Shown: positions 1-6,427, numbered from the stretch's first letter. The stretch is 13,806 bases of DNA from Microscillaceae bacterium (GCA_003483885.1 DMXI01000469.1:1-13806); one strand, 5' to 3'. The notes: generated by a model not told the origin, from the sequence alone. A program made the numbers and translations.

Positions 1-1304
1 AGGTTTACGAAATGGTCATTAACTATTATCGCCAGGAAAACAAGATTAAAAAAGCCTTAGAGGTTTGTAACATAGCCAGCCAGCAGTATCCTTACTCAAT
101 GGAATTATTGTTAGAAAAAGCTCACCTACTTACGCACCTCGACAGATACCAACAAGCGCTTGAGTTGGTTGAAAAAATAGGGACTTTTCAGCCTACTGAC
201 TATGATACGCTTTTTTTGAAGGCAAATATTCAGATGCAAATGGGTAAACACCAGGAAGCTATAGAAATATACGCTTACTTGCTCAAGTTTGCCACCGAAA
301 AGGATGAACTGCTATATCATATAGGGTATGGATACCAAAACTTAGGACTTTATGAAAAAGCGATCTTGTTTTACAAGAAAGCACTCAATCATAATTTAAA
401 CCACGAAGGGGCAGTACTAGAACTGGCTTATTGTCTTGATATTACCGGAAAGCTCGAGGATGGTTTGGAGTATTACCAAAAATTTATTGACCAGAATCCA
501 TATTCTTATTTGGCATGGTATCATTTAGGTATGACCTACTCCAAATTAGGTAATATTTCTGATGCCTTGAACGCCTACGAATATTCTACCCTTATCAAGG
601 AGGATTTTGCGTCTGGTTACATAGAAATGGGTAATATTCATATTACCCAAAACAACTATGAAGACGCTCAAGATGCGTTTGACATTGCCTTGAACTATGA
701 AACCCTCTCCGCTGATTTGTATTGTAAACTCGCCTATACTTTTGAACTTCAAAAAGAATATTATTCAGCTATTAAATATTACAAAGAAGCGATTGAAGTA
801 GATAAGCTGTGGGATGACGCTTGGTTCAGAGCTGGTTTATGCCTTTTTTCGCTTAAGAAATATTACGAATCGCTGCACTTTTTCAAAAAAGCAACCCAGA
901 TCAACAGCATCAATGAACAATATTGGATGGCCATTGCAGACGCTGAATATGCGATGGGAAACATGTTGAGTAGCTTGGAAGCCTACGAAGAAGCAAGCAA
1001 TCTAGCTCCTGAAAACGCCGATATATGGCTCAAGTGGGCAAAAACCTTTTATGACCAGGGTTATGTAGACAAGGCTACCGAAGTAACTCTAGATGCCTTG
1101 GACGAATGCCCTGAAAATGCTGAATTGCACTATCGGGCTGTTGCCTACCTTATCTCTTCAGGAAAATACAAACAAGCCTTTAATTTATTAGAAAATGCTT
1201 TAATTTTGGACTTCGATAAGCATACTATGTTGTTTGAGTTTTTCTCAGATTTAGAAACTCAAAAAGCATTGTATAAGATCATTGATCAATACAAGACACT
1301 TTAA
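1..1304 (+). CDS. Tetratricopeptide (TPR) repeat protein, 5' end cut by window edge
   Basis: This is an almost entirely helical TPR-repeat protein, probably a cytoplasmic scaffold for protein-protein contacts; its partner is unknown. About eleven consecutive 34-residue TPR units cover the visible part. They show the usual pattern, with paired hydrophobic helices, a Gly/Ala at the tight turn and an A-x-x-x-Y/F after it, as in 'GLYEKAILFYKKAL' and 'KEYYSAIKYYKEAI'. The first ATG is at 12, but the frame stays open to the left edge (codons from position 3 read V-Y-E before that Met), and the first repeat has already begun. The Bacteroidota family normally carries an acidic N-terminal segment of about 40 residues, so the true start is probably outside the window. 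The end is complete, closing with a family-like 'LDFDKH...LFEFF' tail. comA begins 15 bases downstream, suggesting co-transcription. Family assignment is firm; function is not known. Confidence 0.9.
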   Translation, partial: VYEMVINYYRQENKIKKALEVCNIASQQYPYSMELLLEKAHLLTHLDRYQQALELVEKIGTFQPTDYDTLFLKANIQMQMGKHQEAIEIYAYLLKFATEKDELLYHIGYGYQNLGLYEKAILFYKKALNHNLNHEGAVLELAYCLDITGKLEDGLEYYQKFIDQNPYSYLAWYHLGMTYSKLGNISDALNAYEYSTLIKEDFASGYIEMGNIHITQNNYEDAQDAFDIALNYETLSADLYCKLAYTFELQKEYYSAIKYYKEAIEVDKLWDDAWFRAGLCLFSLKKYYESLHFFKKATQINSINEQYWMAIADAEYAMGNMLSSLEAYEEASNLAPENADIWLKWAKTFYDQGYVDKATEVTLDALDECPENAELHYRAVAYLISSGKYKQAFNLLENALILDFDKHTMLFEFFSDLETQKALYKIIDQYKTL

Positions 1305-1319
1305 TTGTTATCTTAGTTC

Positions 1320-2081
1320 ATGAATTATACGCTGAATAACCTTCCCGAGCGTAGTGTAAAACCTCGCGAAGTGGGATTATCCATGATTATGGATAAAGGA
1401 TTGAGTATCAGGCAAGTAGAAGATATGATTGAAACAGCCGGTATTCATATTGATATGGTGAAAATGGGTTGGGCCACTTCGTATGTTACTCCCAATTTGA
1501 AGGAAAAGATAGCCGTTTATCATCAGGCGAATATCCCGGTATACTTTGGAGGAACGTTATTTGAAGCCTTTTTGGTAAGAGGCCAATTTGATGATTATCG
1601 CAAAGTATTGGATAAATATAACTTGACTTTGGCGGAGGTATCGGATGGCTCGATCGAAATTCCTCACGAAAAAAAGTGTGAGTACGTAAATATCTTGTCT
1701 CAGCAAGTAACAGTACTCTCAGAAGTGGGTTCTAAGGATGTAGAAAAAATTATCCCCCCTTATAAATGGATAGAGTTAATGCAGGCTGAGCTAGACGCTG
1801 GCGCCTGGAAAGTAATCGGTGAAGCACGCGAAAGTGGCAGTGTAGGCTTGTTTCGCTCTACTGGTGAAGTTCGTTCAGGACTGGTACAAGAAATTTTGAC
1901 CAAAATACCTTACGAAAAAATTATTTGGGAAGCTCCCAAAAAAGCACAGCAAGCTTGGTTTATCAAGCTAATAGGTAGCAATGTAAACTTAGGTAATATA
2001 GCTTCTAATGATATCATTCCATTAGAAACCTTGCGCTTAGGTTTGCGTGGTGACACTTTCAATCATTTTCTGGAATTGTAA
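1320..2081 (+). CDS. comA: Phosphosulfolactate synthase (ComA family)
   Basis: ComA-family enzymes add sulfite to phosphoenolpyruvate to give (2R)-phospho-3-sulfolactate, the first step of coenzyme M synthesis in methanogens. They are TIM-barrel, Mg-dependent and cytoplasmic. The 253-residue length fits the family. The visible conserved blocks sit at the strand ends of a TIM barrel: DKG (25-27), DMVKMGWATS (45-54), YFGGT (75-79), EVSDGSIEIP (106-115), SEVGSKD (134-140), EARESG (168-173), WEAP (203-206), SNVNLGNI (220-227) and LRGDT (242-246). The ATG at 1320 gives a full-length N-terminus and lies 15 bases after the TPR stop. A bacterium of this phylum does not make coenzyme M, so sulfolactate, or cysteate for capnine-type sulfonolipids, is a plausible product; that is inference. 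Plant and bacterial relatives (HSA32-like) of uncertain activity share the fold, so exact substrate use is not proven. Confidence 0.88.
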   Translation: MNYTLNNLPERSVKPREVGLSMIMDKGLSIRQVEDMIETAGIHIDMVKMGWATSYVTPNLKEKIAVYHQANIPVYFGGTLFEAFLVRGQFDDYRKVLDKYNLTLAEVSDGSIEIPHEKKCEYVNILSQQVTVLSEVGSKDVEKIIPPYKWIELMQAELDAGAWKVIGEARESGSVGLFRSTGEVRSGLVQEILTKIPYEKIIWEAPKKAQQAWFIKLIGSNVNLGNIASNDIIPLETLRLGLRGDTFNHFLEL

Positions 2082-2099
2082 AGTACCCTAAGAATTCAG

Positions 2100-2147
2100 G
2101 CAAAGGAATTGATCAAAACCAAGGCATCTATTCCTTTGCTTATTTTC
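2100..2147 (+). terminator. Candidate terminator after comA
   Basis: A perfect 10-bp inverted repeat (GCAAAGGAAT at 2100-2109, ATTCCTTTGC at 2130-2139) with a 20-base loop is followed by TTATTTT. It starts 19 bases after the comA stop and is the only sizeable gap in the plus-strand cluster. The long loop and interrupted T-tract make it weaker than a textbook intrinsic terminator. Confidence 0.4.
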
Positions 2148-2164
2148 CCTCTCAATTATATTTT
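2135..2164 (+). promoter_or_regulatory. Candidate Bacteroidota-type promoter upstream of the DUF368 gene
   Basis: TTTG at 2135-2138 is separated by 18 bases from TATATTTT at 2157-2164. This matches the Bacteroidota consensus TTTG-N19-TAnnTTTG at all fixed positions except the last base. Transcription would start near 2170, leaving a leader of about 30 bases before the ATG at 2203. A short GCCC/GGGC hairpin lies at 2169-2184, right at the predicted 5' end. Such short elements occur by chance in AT-rich DNA; the position in the only wide gap of the cluster supports the call. Confidence 0.4.
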
Positions 2165-2202
2165 CAAAGCCCGATTTATTGGGCAAATCTTGGTAGCTCA
2201 AA

Positions 2203-3171
2203 ATGAGTATGCCTAAAAGCAAATCTTTGAGCAAACCTCCATACATTATGCAAAGAACATTGAAAGATTATCTGTTACTATTTCTCAAAGGTTTGGGAAT
2301 GGGTTCAGCAGATGTAGTTCCTGGAGTATCAGGTGGAACAATTGCCTTTATTACAGGTATTTACGAGGAGTTATTAAATTCCATTCGTTCAGTAGATGGG
2401 CAAGCAATTGGTCTTTTATTTAAATTTAAAATTGCTGATTTTTGGAAAAAAATCAATGGCAACTTTTTGGTAGCAGTCTTTGGCGGCATTATGGTGGCAG
2501 TTGTTTCCCTGGCCAAACTGCTCAGTTACTTACTGGCTACCCACCCTATTCAACTGTGGTCCTTCTTTTTTGGCCTTATCATCGCTTCTGCGTTGGTAGT
2601 AGCCCGTCAGGTAACACAATGGTCTATTTCAAGTATTATCACAGGTGTTCTGGGAATTGCTTTTGGATATTGGGTAACGACCCTTTCGGCTGCGGCCACC
2701 CCCGATGCTTCTTGGTTTATATTTGTGGCCGGAATGATCGCCATCTGCGCGATGATTTTACCAGGTATTTCAGGAAGCTTTATTTTAGTATTATTGGGCA
2801 AATACAAGATAATCTTAGGAGCCCTTACAAATTTTGACATCAAAACCATTCTCATATTTATGGCAGGATGTCTGGTAGGTATTCTGTCGTTTGCTCGTTT
2901 GTTAAGCTGGCTACTCAAGCGATATTTTAATATGACCATTACCTTTTTAATTGGGCTTATGATTGGTTCCTTGAACAAGGTATGGCCCTGGAAAAAAGAT
3001 TTGGCCACCTATACCGATCGACACGGTGTTGTAAAACCACTAAAACAACAAAGTATACTGCCTTCTGATTTCCCTGGGGAGTCTTATTTAATGTATGCCA
3101 TTATCTTTGCCATTGTAGGTTTTTTATTGGTGTATTTGGTAGAGAGGCTTGCCCCTAAAAAATCAAATTAG
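2203..3171 (+). CDS. DUF368 (PopT-type) polyprenyl-phosphate transporter
   Basis: DUF368 is an inner-membrane family. Characterised members (PopT in Vibrio cholerae) return undecaprenyl phosphate, the lipid carrier of peptidoglycan and surface glycans, to the cytoplasmic side. The signature is present twice, as expected for its internal repeat: the block running from KG (29-30) through MGSADVVPGVSGGTIAF (33-49) to YEEL (54-57), and AMILPGISGS (183-192) followed by LLGKY (197-201). Between and after these are long hydrophobic segments (about 88-112, 118-134, 143-157, 171-187, 214-232, 237-257 and 297-313). The C-terminus is basic. The 322-residue length is normal. Met1, Met3 and Met16 are all possible starts; Met1 is chosen because it gives the longest frame and suits the promoter position. 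A DUF368 gene near this TPR family and aroE recurs in Bacteroidota. The NADAR gene follows after 17 bases. Confidence 0.9.
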   Translation: MSMPKSKSLSKPPYIMQRTLKDYLLLFLKGLGMGSADVVPGVSGGTIAFITGIYEELLNSIRSVDGQAIGLLFKFKIADFWKKINGNFLVAVFGGIMVAVVSLAKLLSYLLATHPIQLWSFFFGLIIASALVVARQVTQWSISSIITGVLGIAFGYWVTTLSAAATPDASWFIFVAGMIAICAMILPGISGSFILVLLGKYKIILGALTNFDIKTILIFMAGCLVGILSFARLLSWLLKRYFNMTITFLIGLMIGSLNKVWPWKKDLATYTDRHGVVKPLKQQSILPSDFPGESYLMYAIIFAIVGFLLVYLVERLAPKKSN

Positions 3172-3188
3172 TACGATAGTCAAAAAAT

Positions 3189-3731
3189 ATGCAGCCTGAT
3201 CGTTTTGTGTTTTACTCTAAATCTGCCGATATAGCTCCTGGTTCTGGAACCCATGAGTTTGTAGCCGAGCAAAGTAAATATATAAATCTGGCTGCTACTC
3301 CTCACTGGCGCAGAATTTTAGGTAACTTCTACGAATGTGCTTTTGTGTATGAAAATCGCACTTACTACACGTTAGAACACGCGCTGCAAGCCAAAAAATT
3401 TCAAGCAATCGATCAGATATTGTTCGAGAGCTTTGCTCAAGAGTCTCAATCGGCTTTGGCTTTTCAGGGAGGAGTAGAAGCCCGTAAAATGCGTAAAACG
3501 ATTATGCTAACTCCAGCACAATTAGCCAAGTGGGATCAGGAAAAAATTGCCCATGTAGAAAATATGCAATGGGCAAAATTCTCTCAATGCATAAAAGCAC
3601 GTGAGGTGTTATTGGCTACTCAGCAAGCAGAATTATGGCATTTTTTAGCCCGAGCTCCCAAAGGTAGAAACCTGCAACATTGGACTTCACTAGAAAACGT
3701 AAGGGCTCGTTTACAACAAGAAGAAAAATAA
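3189..3731 (+). CDS. NADAR family protein (YbiA-like)
   Basis: NADAR proteins bind or cleave ADP-ribose-type ligands. Described activities include an N-glycosidase acting on riboflavin-pathway intermediates (YbiA/COG3236) and removal of ADP-ribose from guanine bases in toxin-antitoxin systems. The protein is soluble with no signal peptide. Family blocks are visible: an N-terminal FYSKSAD (8-14), LGNFY (44-48), TLEHALQAKKF (61-71) with the conserved acidic Glu63, NMQWAKF (125-131), LLATQ (141-145) and ELWH (148-151). The usual LSNFY is LGNFY here. The final part (ARAPKGRNLQHW) resembles the family's 'D..WG' ending but lacks the exact residues. Length, 180 residues, is typical. It lies 17 bases after the DUF368 gene and 27 before aroE, so it is probably co-transcribed with metabolic genes. 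No toxin gene is adjacent, which favours a metabolic or damage-control role; that part is inference. Confidence 0.85.
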   Translation: MQPDRFVFYSKSADIAPGSGTHEFVAEQSKYINLAATPHWRRILGNFYECAFVYENRTYYTLEHALQAKKFQAIDQILFESFAQESQSALAFQGGVEARKMRKTIMLTPAQLAKWDQEKIAHVENMQWAKFSQCIKAREVLLATQQAELWHFLARAPKGRNLQHWTSLENVRARLQQEEK

Positions 3732-3758
3732 TACCTACTCACTAGACTTACATTACTT

Positions 3759-4499
3759 ATGCGGCAATTTGGATTAATAGGGTACCCTCTCTCCCACTCT
3801 TTTTCTAAAAAATACTTCACGGAGAAATTTGAGCGAGAAAATATTGCTCAGGCCAATTACGAACTCTACGAGCTATCCAGTATTGACCTTTTTCCTGCAC
3901 TACTCGCTAAACACCCCGATTTAGTCGGATTAAATGTTACCATTCCTTATAAGCAAGCGGTAATGCCCTATTTGGATGCGTTAGACACCTCAGCCCAAAA
4001 AGTAGGCGCCGTCAATGTAATTAAGATTGAAAATGGCAAAAAAACTGGTTTCAATTCTGATTACTATGGGTTTAAACAATCTCTAATCAATAGTCACTTC
4101 CCGATCAATGCCAATACTAAAGCCTTGGTATTAGGCTCTGGTGGCGCTTCCAAGGCAGTGATAGCTGCTTTGAGCGATTTAGCAATCCAATGTAAAATTG
4201 TGTCTCGGAATCCCGTAAATGATCAGCAAATTGCTTATAAAAGCATTACCTCAGAATTGATTGCGAATTACCAGATCATCGTCAATACTACTCCATTGGG
4301 CATGCATCCGCATACCAATGCCTGCCCCGACTTGCCTTACGAAGCCCTGAATGAAAATTATTTATTGTTTGATTTGTTGTACAACCCTTCCGAAACTCTC
4401 TTTATGAAAAAAGGGGCTGCTCAAGGTGCCCAAGTACTCAATGGCCTGGAAATGCTCCACTTACAAGCTGAAAAGTCTTGGAAGATATGGAATCAATAA
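3759..4499 (+). CDS. aroE: Shikimate dehydrogenase
   Basis: AroE reduces 3-dehydroshikimate to shikimate with NADPH, the fourth step of the shikimate pathway, in the cytoplasm. Shikimate-binding residues are present: SHSFSK (12-17; SxS motif), NVTIPYK (59-65) with catalytic Lys65, AVN with Asn86, NSDYYG (99-104) with catalytic Asp101, and Gln236 near the C-terminus. The nucleotide-binding loop is GSGGASKAV (126-134), and SRNP (149-152) replaces the classical NRT that holds the NADP phosphate, keeping the Arg. NTTPLGM (176-182) is canonical. The 246-residue length matches the short Bacteroidota form. The dihydroshikimate-side motif is NSD where many family members have NTD, a conservative change. 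The stop is followed after 7 bases by the phosphatase ATG, so the two are very likely translated from one message. Identity is secure from motifs. Confidence 0.95.
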   Translation: MRQFGLIGYPLSHSFSKKYFTEKFERENIAQANYELYELSSIDLFPALLAKHPDLVGLNVTIPYKQAVMPYLDALDTSAQKVGAVNVIKIENGKKTGFNSDYYGFKQSLINSHFPINANTKALVLGSGGASKAVIAALSDLAIQCKIVSRNPVNDQQIAYKSITSELIANYQIIVNTTPLGMHPHTNACPDLPYEALNENYLLFDLLYNPSETLFMKKGAAQGAQVLNGLEMLHLQAEKSWKIWNQ

Positions 4500-4506
4500 A
4501 ATAACT

Positions 4507-5055
4507 ATGGGACTTGACTATACAGATGGTTGTGTAAACTTTAGAGATGTAGGAGGCTATGTCAACCTTATTCTTGGAAAAGAAACCTTACCCGAAGGCA
4601 AGCTCTTCCGTGGAGGTAGCATCGATTATGTAGAAGACTTGAATGAAATTAGTCAGGCCCAATCCATCATTAATTTACGCAATGGTCAGGATTATAAGGC
4701 TTTTGAAGTTGATTATTTCCACTTTCCTATGTCAAACAAAGTAGAGAAATACGATACTTCTCAAAAAGAAGTGCGCAAATGGTTAAATGAAATTTTAAAA
4801 GTGTTTGAAGACAACACCCTCCGATTTCCCGTGCTTATCCATTGTTTATCAGGAAAGGACCGCACAGGTATTGTAGTCGCGGCTCTACTCTTAATTTTGG
4901 GAATTGATCAATCCACCATTCAGGAAGAATATTTACTCAGTCAGGGAGAAGTGAAACCCGAACTTATTCAATGGTCATTGGATGGTATGCAAAACCTTGA
5001 TCACTACTTTAATAGAGTTGATTTGAATAAAGTTCGAGAAAACATTTTATCATAA
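4507..5055 (+). CDS. Tyrosine-phosphatase-like protein (HCxxGKDRTG)
   Basis: A small soluble cysteine phosphatase of the Y_phosphatase3 / dual-specificity type. The P-loop HCLSGKDRTG is at 112-121, with nucleophile Cys113 and phosphate-binding Arg119. The N-terminal NFRDVGGY (11-18), followed by G-x-L-F-R-G-G (31-37), is the hallmark opening of this family. Members with the Lys-Asp pair in the loop (CxxGKDR) can act on phosphoinositides as well as phosphotyrosine, so the substrate is open. The frame is open further upstream to an ATG at 4426, but that would overlap the aroE 3' end by 74 bases. The ATG at 4507, directly before the conserved domain, is preferred and gives 182 residues. It is the last gene of the plus-strand cluster, with a hairpin just after its stop. 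No signal peptide or membrane segment is seen, so the protein is probably cytoplasmic. The link to neighbouring genes is positional only. Confidence 0.85.
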   Translation: MGLDYTDGCVNFRDVGGYVNLILGKETLPEGKLFRGGSIDYVEDLNEISQAQSIINLRNGQDYKAFEVDYFHFPMSNKVEKYDTSQKEVRKWLNEILKVFEDNTLRFPVLIHCLSGKDRTGIVVAALLLILGIDQSTIQEEYLLSQGEVKPELIQWSLDGMQNLDHYFNRVDLNKVRENILS

Positions 5056-5062
5056 ATCAGGT

Positions 5063-5104
5063 AAATTTCTCCCATTAATAATGGGCTTGGAGGAAATTTC
5101 TTTA
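5063..5104 (+). terminator. Candidate terminator after the phosphatase gene
   Basis: Outer arms AAATTTC (5063-5069) and GAAATTT (5093-5099) enclose an inner hairpin, CCCATT (5071-5076) with AATGGG (5080-5085). The structure starts 7 bases after the stop codon and is followed by CTTTAAA, so the T-tract is poor. It marks a likely end of the plus-strand operon, perhaps by stabilising the 3' end. Confidence 0.4.
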
Positions 5105-5340
5105 AACTAAGAAAACGATGTATAAGGAATGCTTCCAAAATAAATTTACATTCTAACCGTGATCTTTTGCTAATATATTTCGTTATTTTTTTGCCCATAG
5201 CGCGTTATGAGCGCAAAAAATACCTTATCTACTCACAAAATCTCTACGGCAAGAAACTTAATTAACAATGTACTAAGTGATCTCTTTTGTTGAGATGGCT
5301 ACATTTTTCATATGATTCAACTTAATATGCGGATAAATTT

Positions 5341-5360
5341 GTTGGTGAAATAACACCAAC
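5341..5360. repeat. Perfect 7-bp inverted repeat
   Basis: GTTGGTG (5341-5347) and CACCAAC (5354-5360) flank the loop AAATAA. No T-tract follows, so it is not a standard terminator. It stands alone in non-coding sequence; role unknown. Confidence 0.5.
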
Positions 5361-5751
5361 GAGTGTTCATTTTTGCATTTACCGATCACCTAATAAATTC
5401 GTACGAAACGCTCTTCTTTTGACACACTTTTTCTCTTGCAAAGTATTATATATCAGCCACTTAAGTTAAAAAATTATAAATATTTGGTAGTGTATAAATA
5501 ATTTAATTATCATTACTAATGAAAGATCGAATAGCATTTTTTACTACTATATTCGACCTATTTTTGATAAGATCAATCGAAGAAAAAAGTTGACTGGCTA
5601 TCATTCCCGTCAAATCAGGTAAAGTCAATAATTTGATAGTGATCACACCACATTCAATAAGTATCAAAGGATGACTTTTATATTATTTTTACCCACACAT
5701 CAAGTATAGATTGTTACATGTTTTTTTAAAACTGTAGTGGTCGCTAATAAA

Positions 5752-5772
5752 TCATCTCAAGAAATGAGATGA
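5752..5772. repeat. Perfect 8-bp hairpin
   Basis: TCATCTCA (5752-5759) and TGAGATGA (5765-5772) flank the 5-base loop AGAAA. Its centre, CTCAAGAAATGAGA, matches CTCATGAAATGAGA at 6442-6455, just after the peptide gene, at 13 of 14 bases. No T-tract follows. Confidence 0.5.
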
Positions 5773-5790
5773 AGCAAGTACATTTAACAA

Positions 5791-5809
5791 TGAAGTCGTC
5801 TCGACTTCA
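5791..5809. repeat. Perfect 8-bp hairpin with 3-base loop
   Basis: TGAAGTCG (5791-5798) and CGACTTCA (5802-5809) flank TCT. It lies 18 bases after the hairpin at 5752-5772, so the two may form a tandem stem-loop structure in RNA or single-stranded DNA. No T-tract follows. Confidence 0.5.
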
Positions 5810-6004
5810 ATAACTCATATGCTATAAAACCATTAATGATAGAATTAAGATGAACCATTTAACCAAAAGATATAAACTAGATGCCTCTCTCGAGCAAGCT
5901 ATAAAAAATCACCAACATCAGAGAGAGTGACTTTGTTGAACCCTTGATGGAAGACAAAGTAGTTCCAATCTCAAGTCACGTAGTTTACCTGATGCATACA
6001 TTGT

Positions 6005-6256
6005 ATGTATATCTATTTCAATAAAATCTATGTAAATACATCAGAAAAAGCCTACAGTGCCTTTTATCTTCCTCTCATTTTTGAGGATACTCATCACAAC
6101 TTTATTCAAAAATTGTATTACACACATGACTTCTACAATATCAATGCTTCATTACCAGCATTTACATCGAGAATAATCTTCTATTTTATAAAAGAAACAA
6201 ACTTAATAAAAACATTGGGGAAGCCGAAAACCATTCAGAGTAGGCAATATCTTTAA
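6005..6256 (+). CDS. Doubtful 83-residue ORF upstream of the peptide gene
   Basis: This ATG-to-TAA frame ends 12 bases before the start of the double-glycine peptide gene and runs in the same direction. The product would be rich in Phe, Tyr, Ile and Asn, as expected from a random translation of AT-rich DNA. No domain, signal peptide, leader motif or membrane segment can be recognised. Its only support is length and position next to the peptide gene. If real, it could be a small immunity or accessory protein, but nothing in the sequence shows this. Untranslated leader of the peptide gene is the simpler reading. Confidence 0.2.
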   Translation: MYIYFNKIYVNTSEKAYSAFYLPLIFEDTHHNFIQKLYYTHDFYNINASLPAFTSRIIFYFIKETNLIKTLGKPKTIQSRQYL

Positions 6257-6268
6257 ACTATTACTTAT

Positions 6269-6427
6269 ATGTCTAATAAATCACAATTCAAAAAACTAAA
6301 AAGTAACAAGTTCAAGAAACTATCAAAAGAACAATTAACAAAAGTTACTGGCGGATACCAGCATGAAGAAGATGCTTGTGATCATCTTTCCCATCCACCA
6401 AGTCCAAATTGTACTCCTAAGCCTTAA
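6269..6427 (+). CDS. Double-glycine leader peptide (bacteriocin/RiPP-like precursor)
   Basis: A 52-residue peptide with the architecture of a secreted-peptide precursor. The leader (residues 1-29) is Lys-rich and ends in LSKEQLTKVTGG (18-29), the classic bacteriocin-type double-glycine signal cleaved by C39-peptidase ABC exporters; many Bacteroidota precursors have this form. The predicted core (30-52) begins YQHEEDAC, is acidic then Pro/His-rich, and has two cysteines (37 and 48) that could form a disulfide or be modified. Ser41, Ser45 and Thr49 are present, but no known lanthipeptide or lasso motif can be assigned. The start is the only ATG that gives the complete leader. No Shine-Dalgarno is visible. 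A strong terminator follows 25 bases after the stop. No transporter, peptidase, modification enzyme or immunity gene is nearby, so maturation must rely on genes outside the window. Function as toxin, signal or T9SS-independent surface peptide is undetermined. Confidence 0.72.
   Translation: MSNKSQFKKLKSNKFKKLSKEQLTKVTGGYQHEEDACDHLSHPPSPNCTPKP

Larger units (their letters stand above)
5612..5993. repeat. Stretch bounded by inverted copies of ATCAGGTAAA, with a third copy upstream
   Basis: ATCAGGTAAA occurs at 5614-5623 and, as its reverse complement, at 5984-5993. A direct copy is at 5056-5065; that copy and the one at 5614 share 12 bases (AAATCAGGTAAA at 5054-5065 and 5612-5623). The 380-base piece between the inverted copies contains the two hairpins at 5752-5809. 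This could be the outline of a small non-autonomous element, but past the first 10 bases the two ends match only about half the time, and no target-site duplication is evident. Chance in AT-rich DNA is a real alternative. Confidence 0.25.
5056..6268. other. AT-rich 1.2-kb intergenic region with hairpins and short repeats, no clear gene
   Basis: Between the phosphatase and the double-glycine peptide gene there is no convincing coding sequence on either strand. Frames are short and broken (28 codons from 5207, 26 codons from 5850, and the doubtful 83-codon frame from 6005). The stretch contains perfect hairpins at 5341-5360, 5752-5772 and 5791-5809, three copies of ATCAGGTAAA (5056, 5614 and, inverted, 5984), and 7-bp complementary arms at 5527-5533 and 5550-5556. 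It is visibly richer in A+T than the flanking genes. It may be decayed mobile or accessory DNA, or a long regulatory region for the peptide gene; the sequence does not decide. Confidence 0.6.

Noticed and set aside
4426..4506. Extension of the phosphatase ORF to an ATG at 4426
   Set aside because: It lies inside the aroE 3' end in another frame, and the extra 27 residues are outside the conserved domain; the ATG at 4507 is directly in front of the family's opening motif.
5004..5198. Minus-strand 64-codon ORF over the phosphatase 3' end
   Set aside because: It overlaps the real gene and a hairpin, has a composition typical of translated AT-rich DNA and no recognisable motif.
5207..5293. 28-codon ORF starting ATGAGCGCAAAA
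   Set aside because: Very short, with no leader motif, upstream signal or recognisable feature.
5418..5449. Promoter-like TTGACA ... TATTAT in the intergenic region
   Set aside because: The spacing is 19 bases and the motif is of the E. coli type rather than the Bacteroidota type; no gene starts sensibly downstream.
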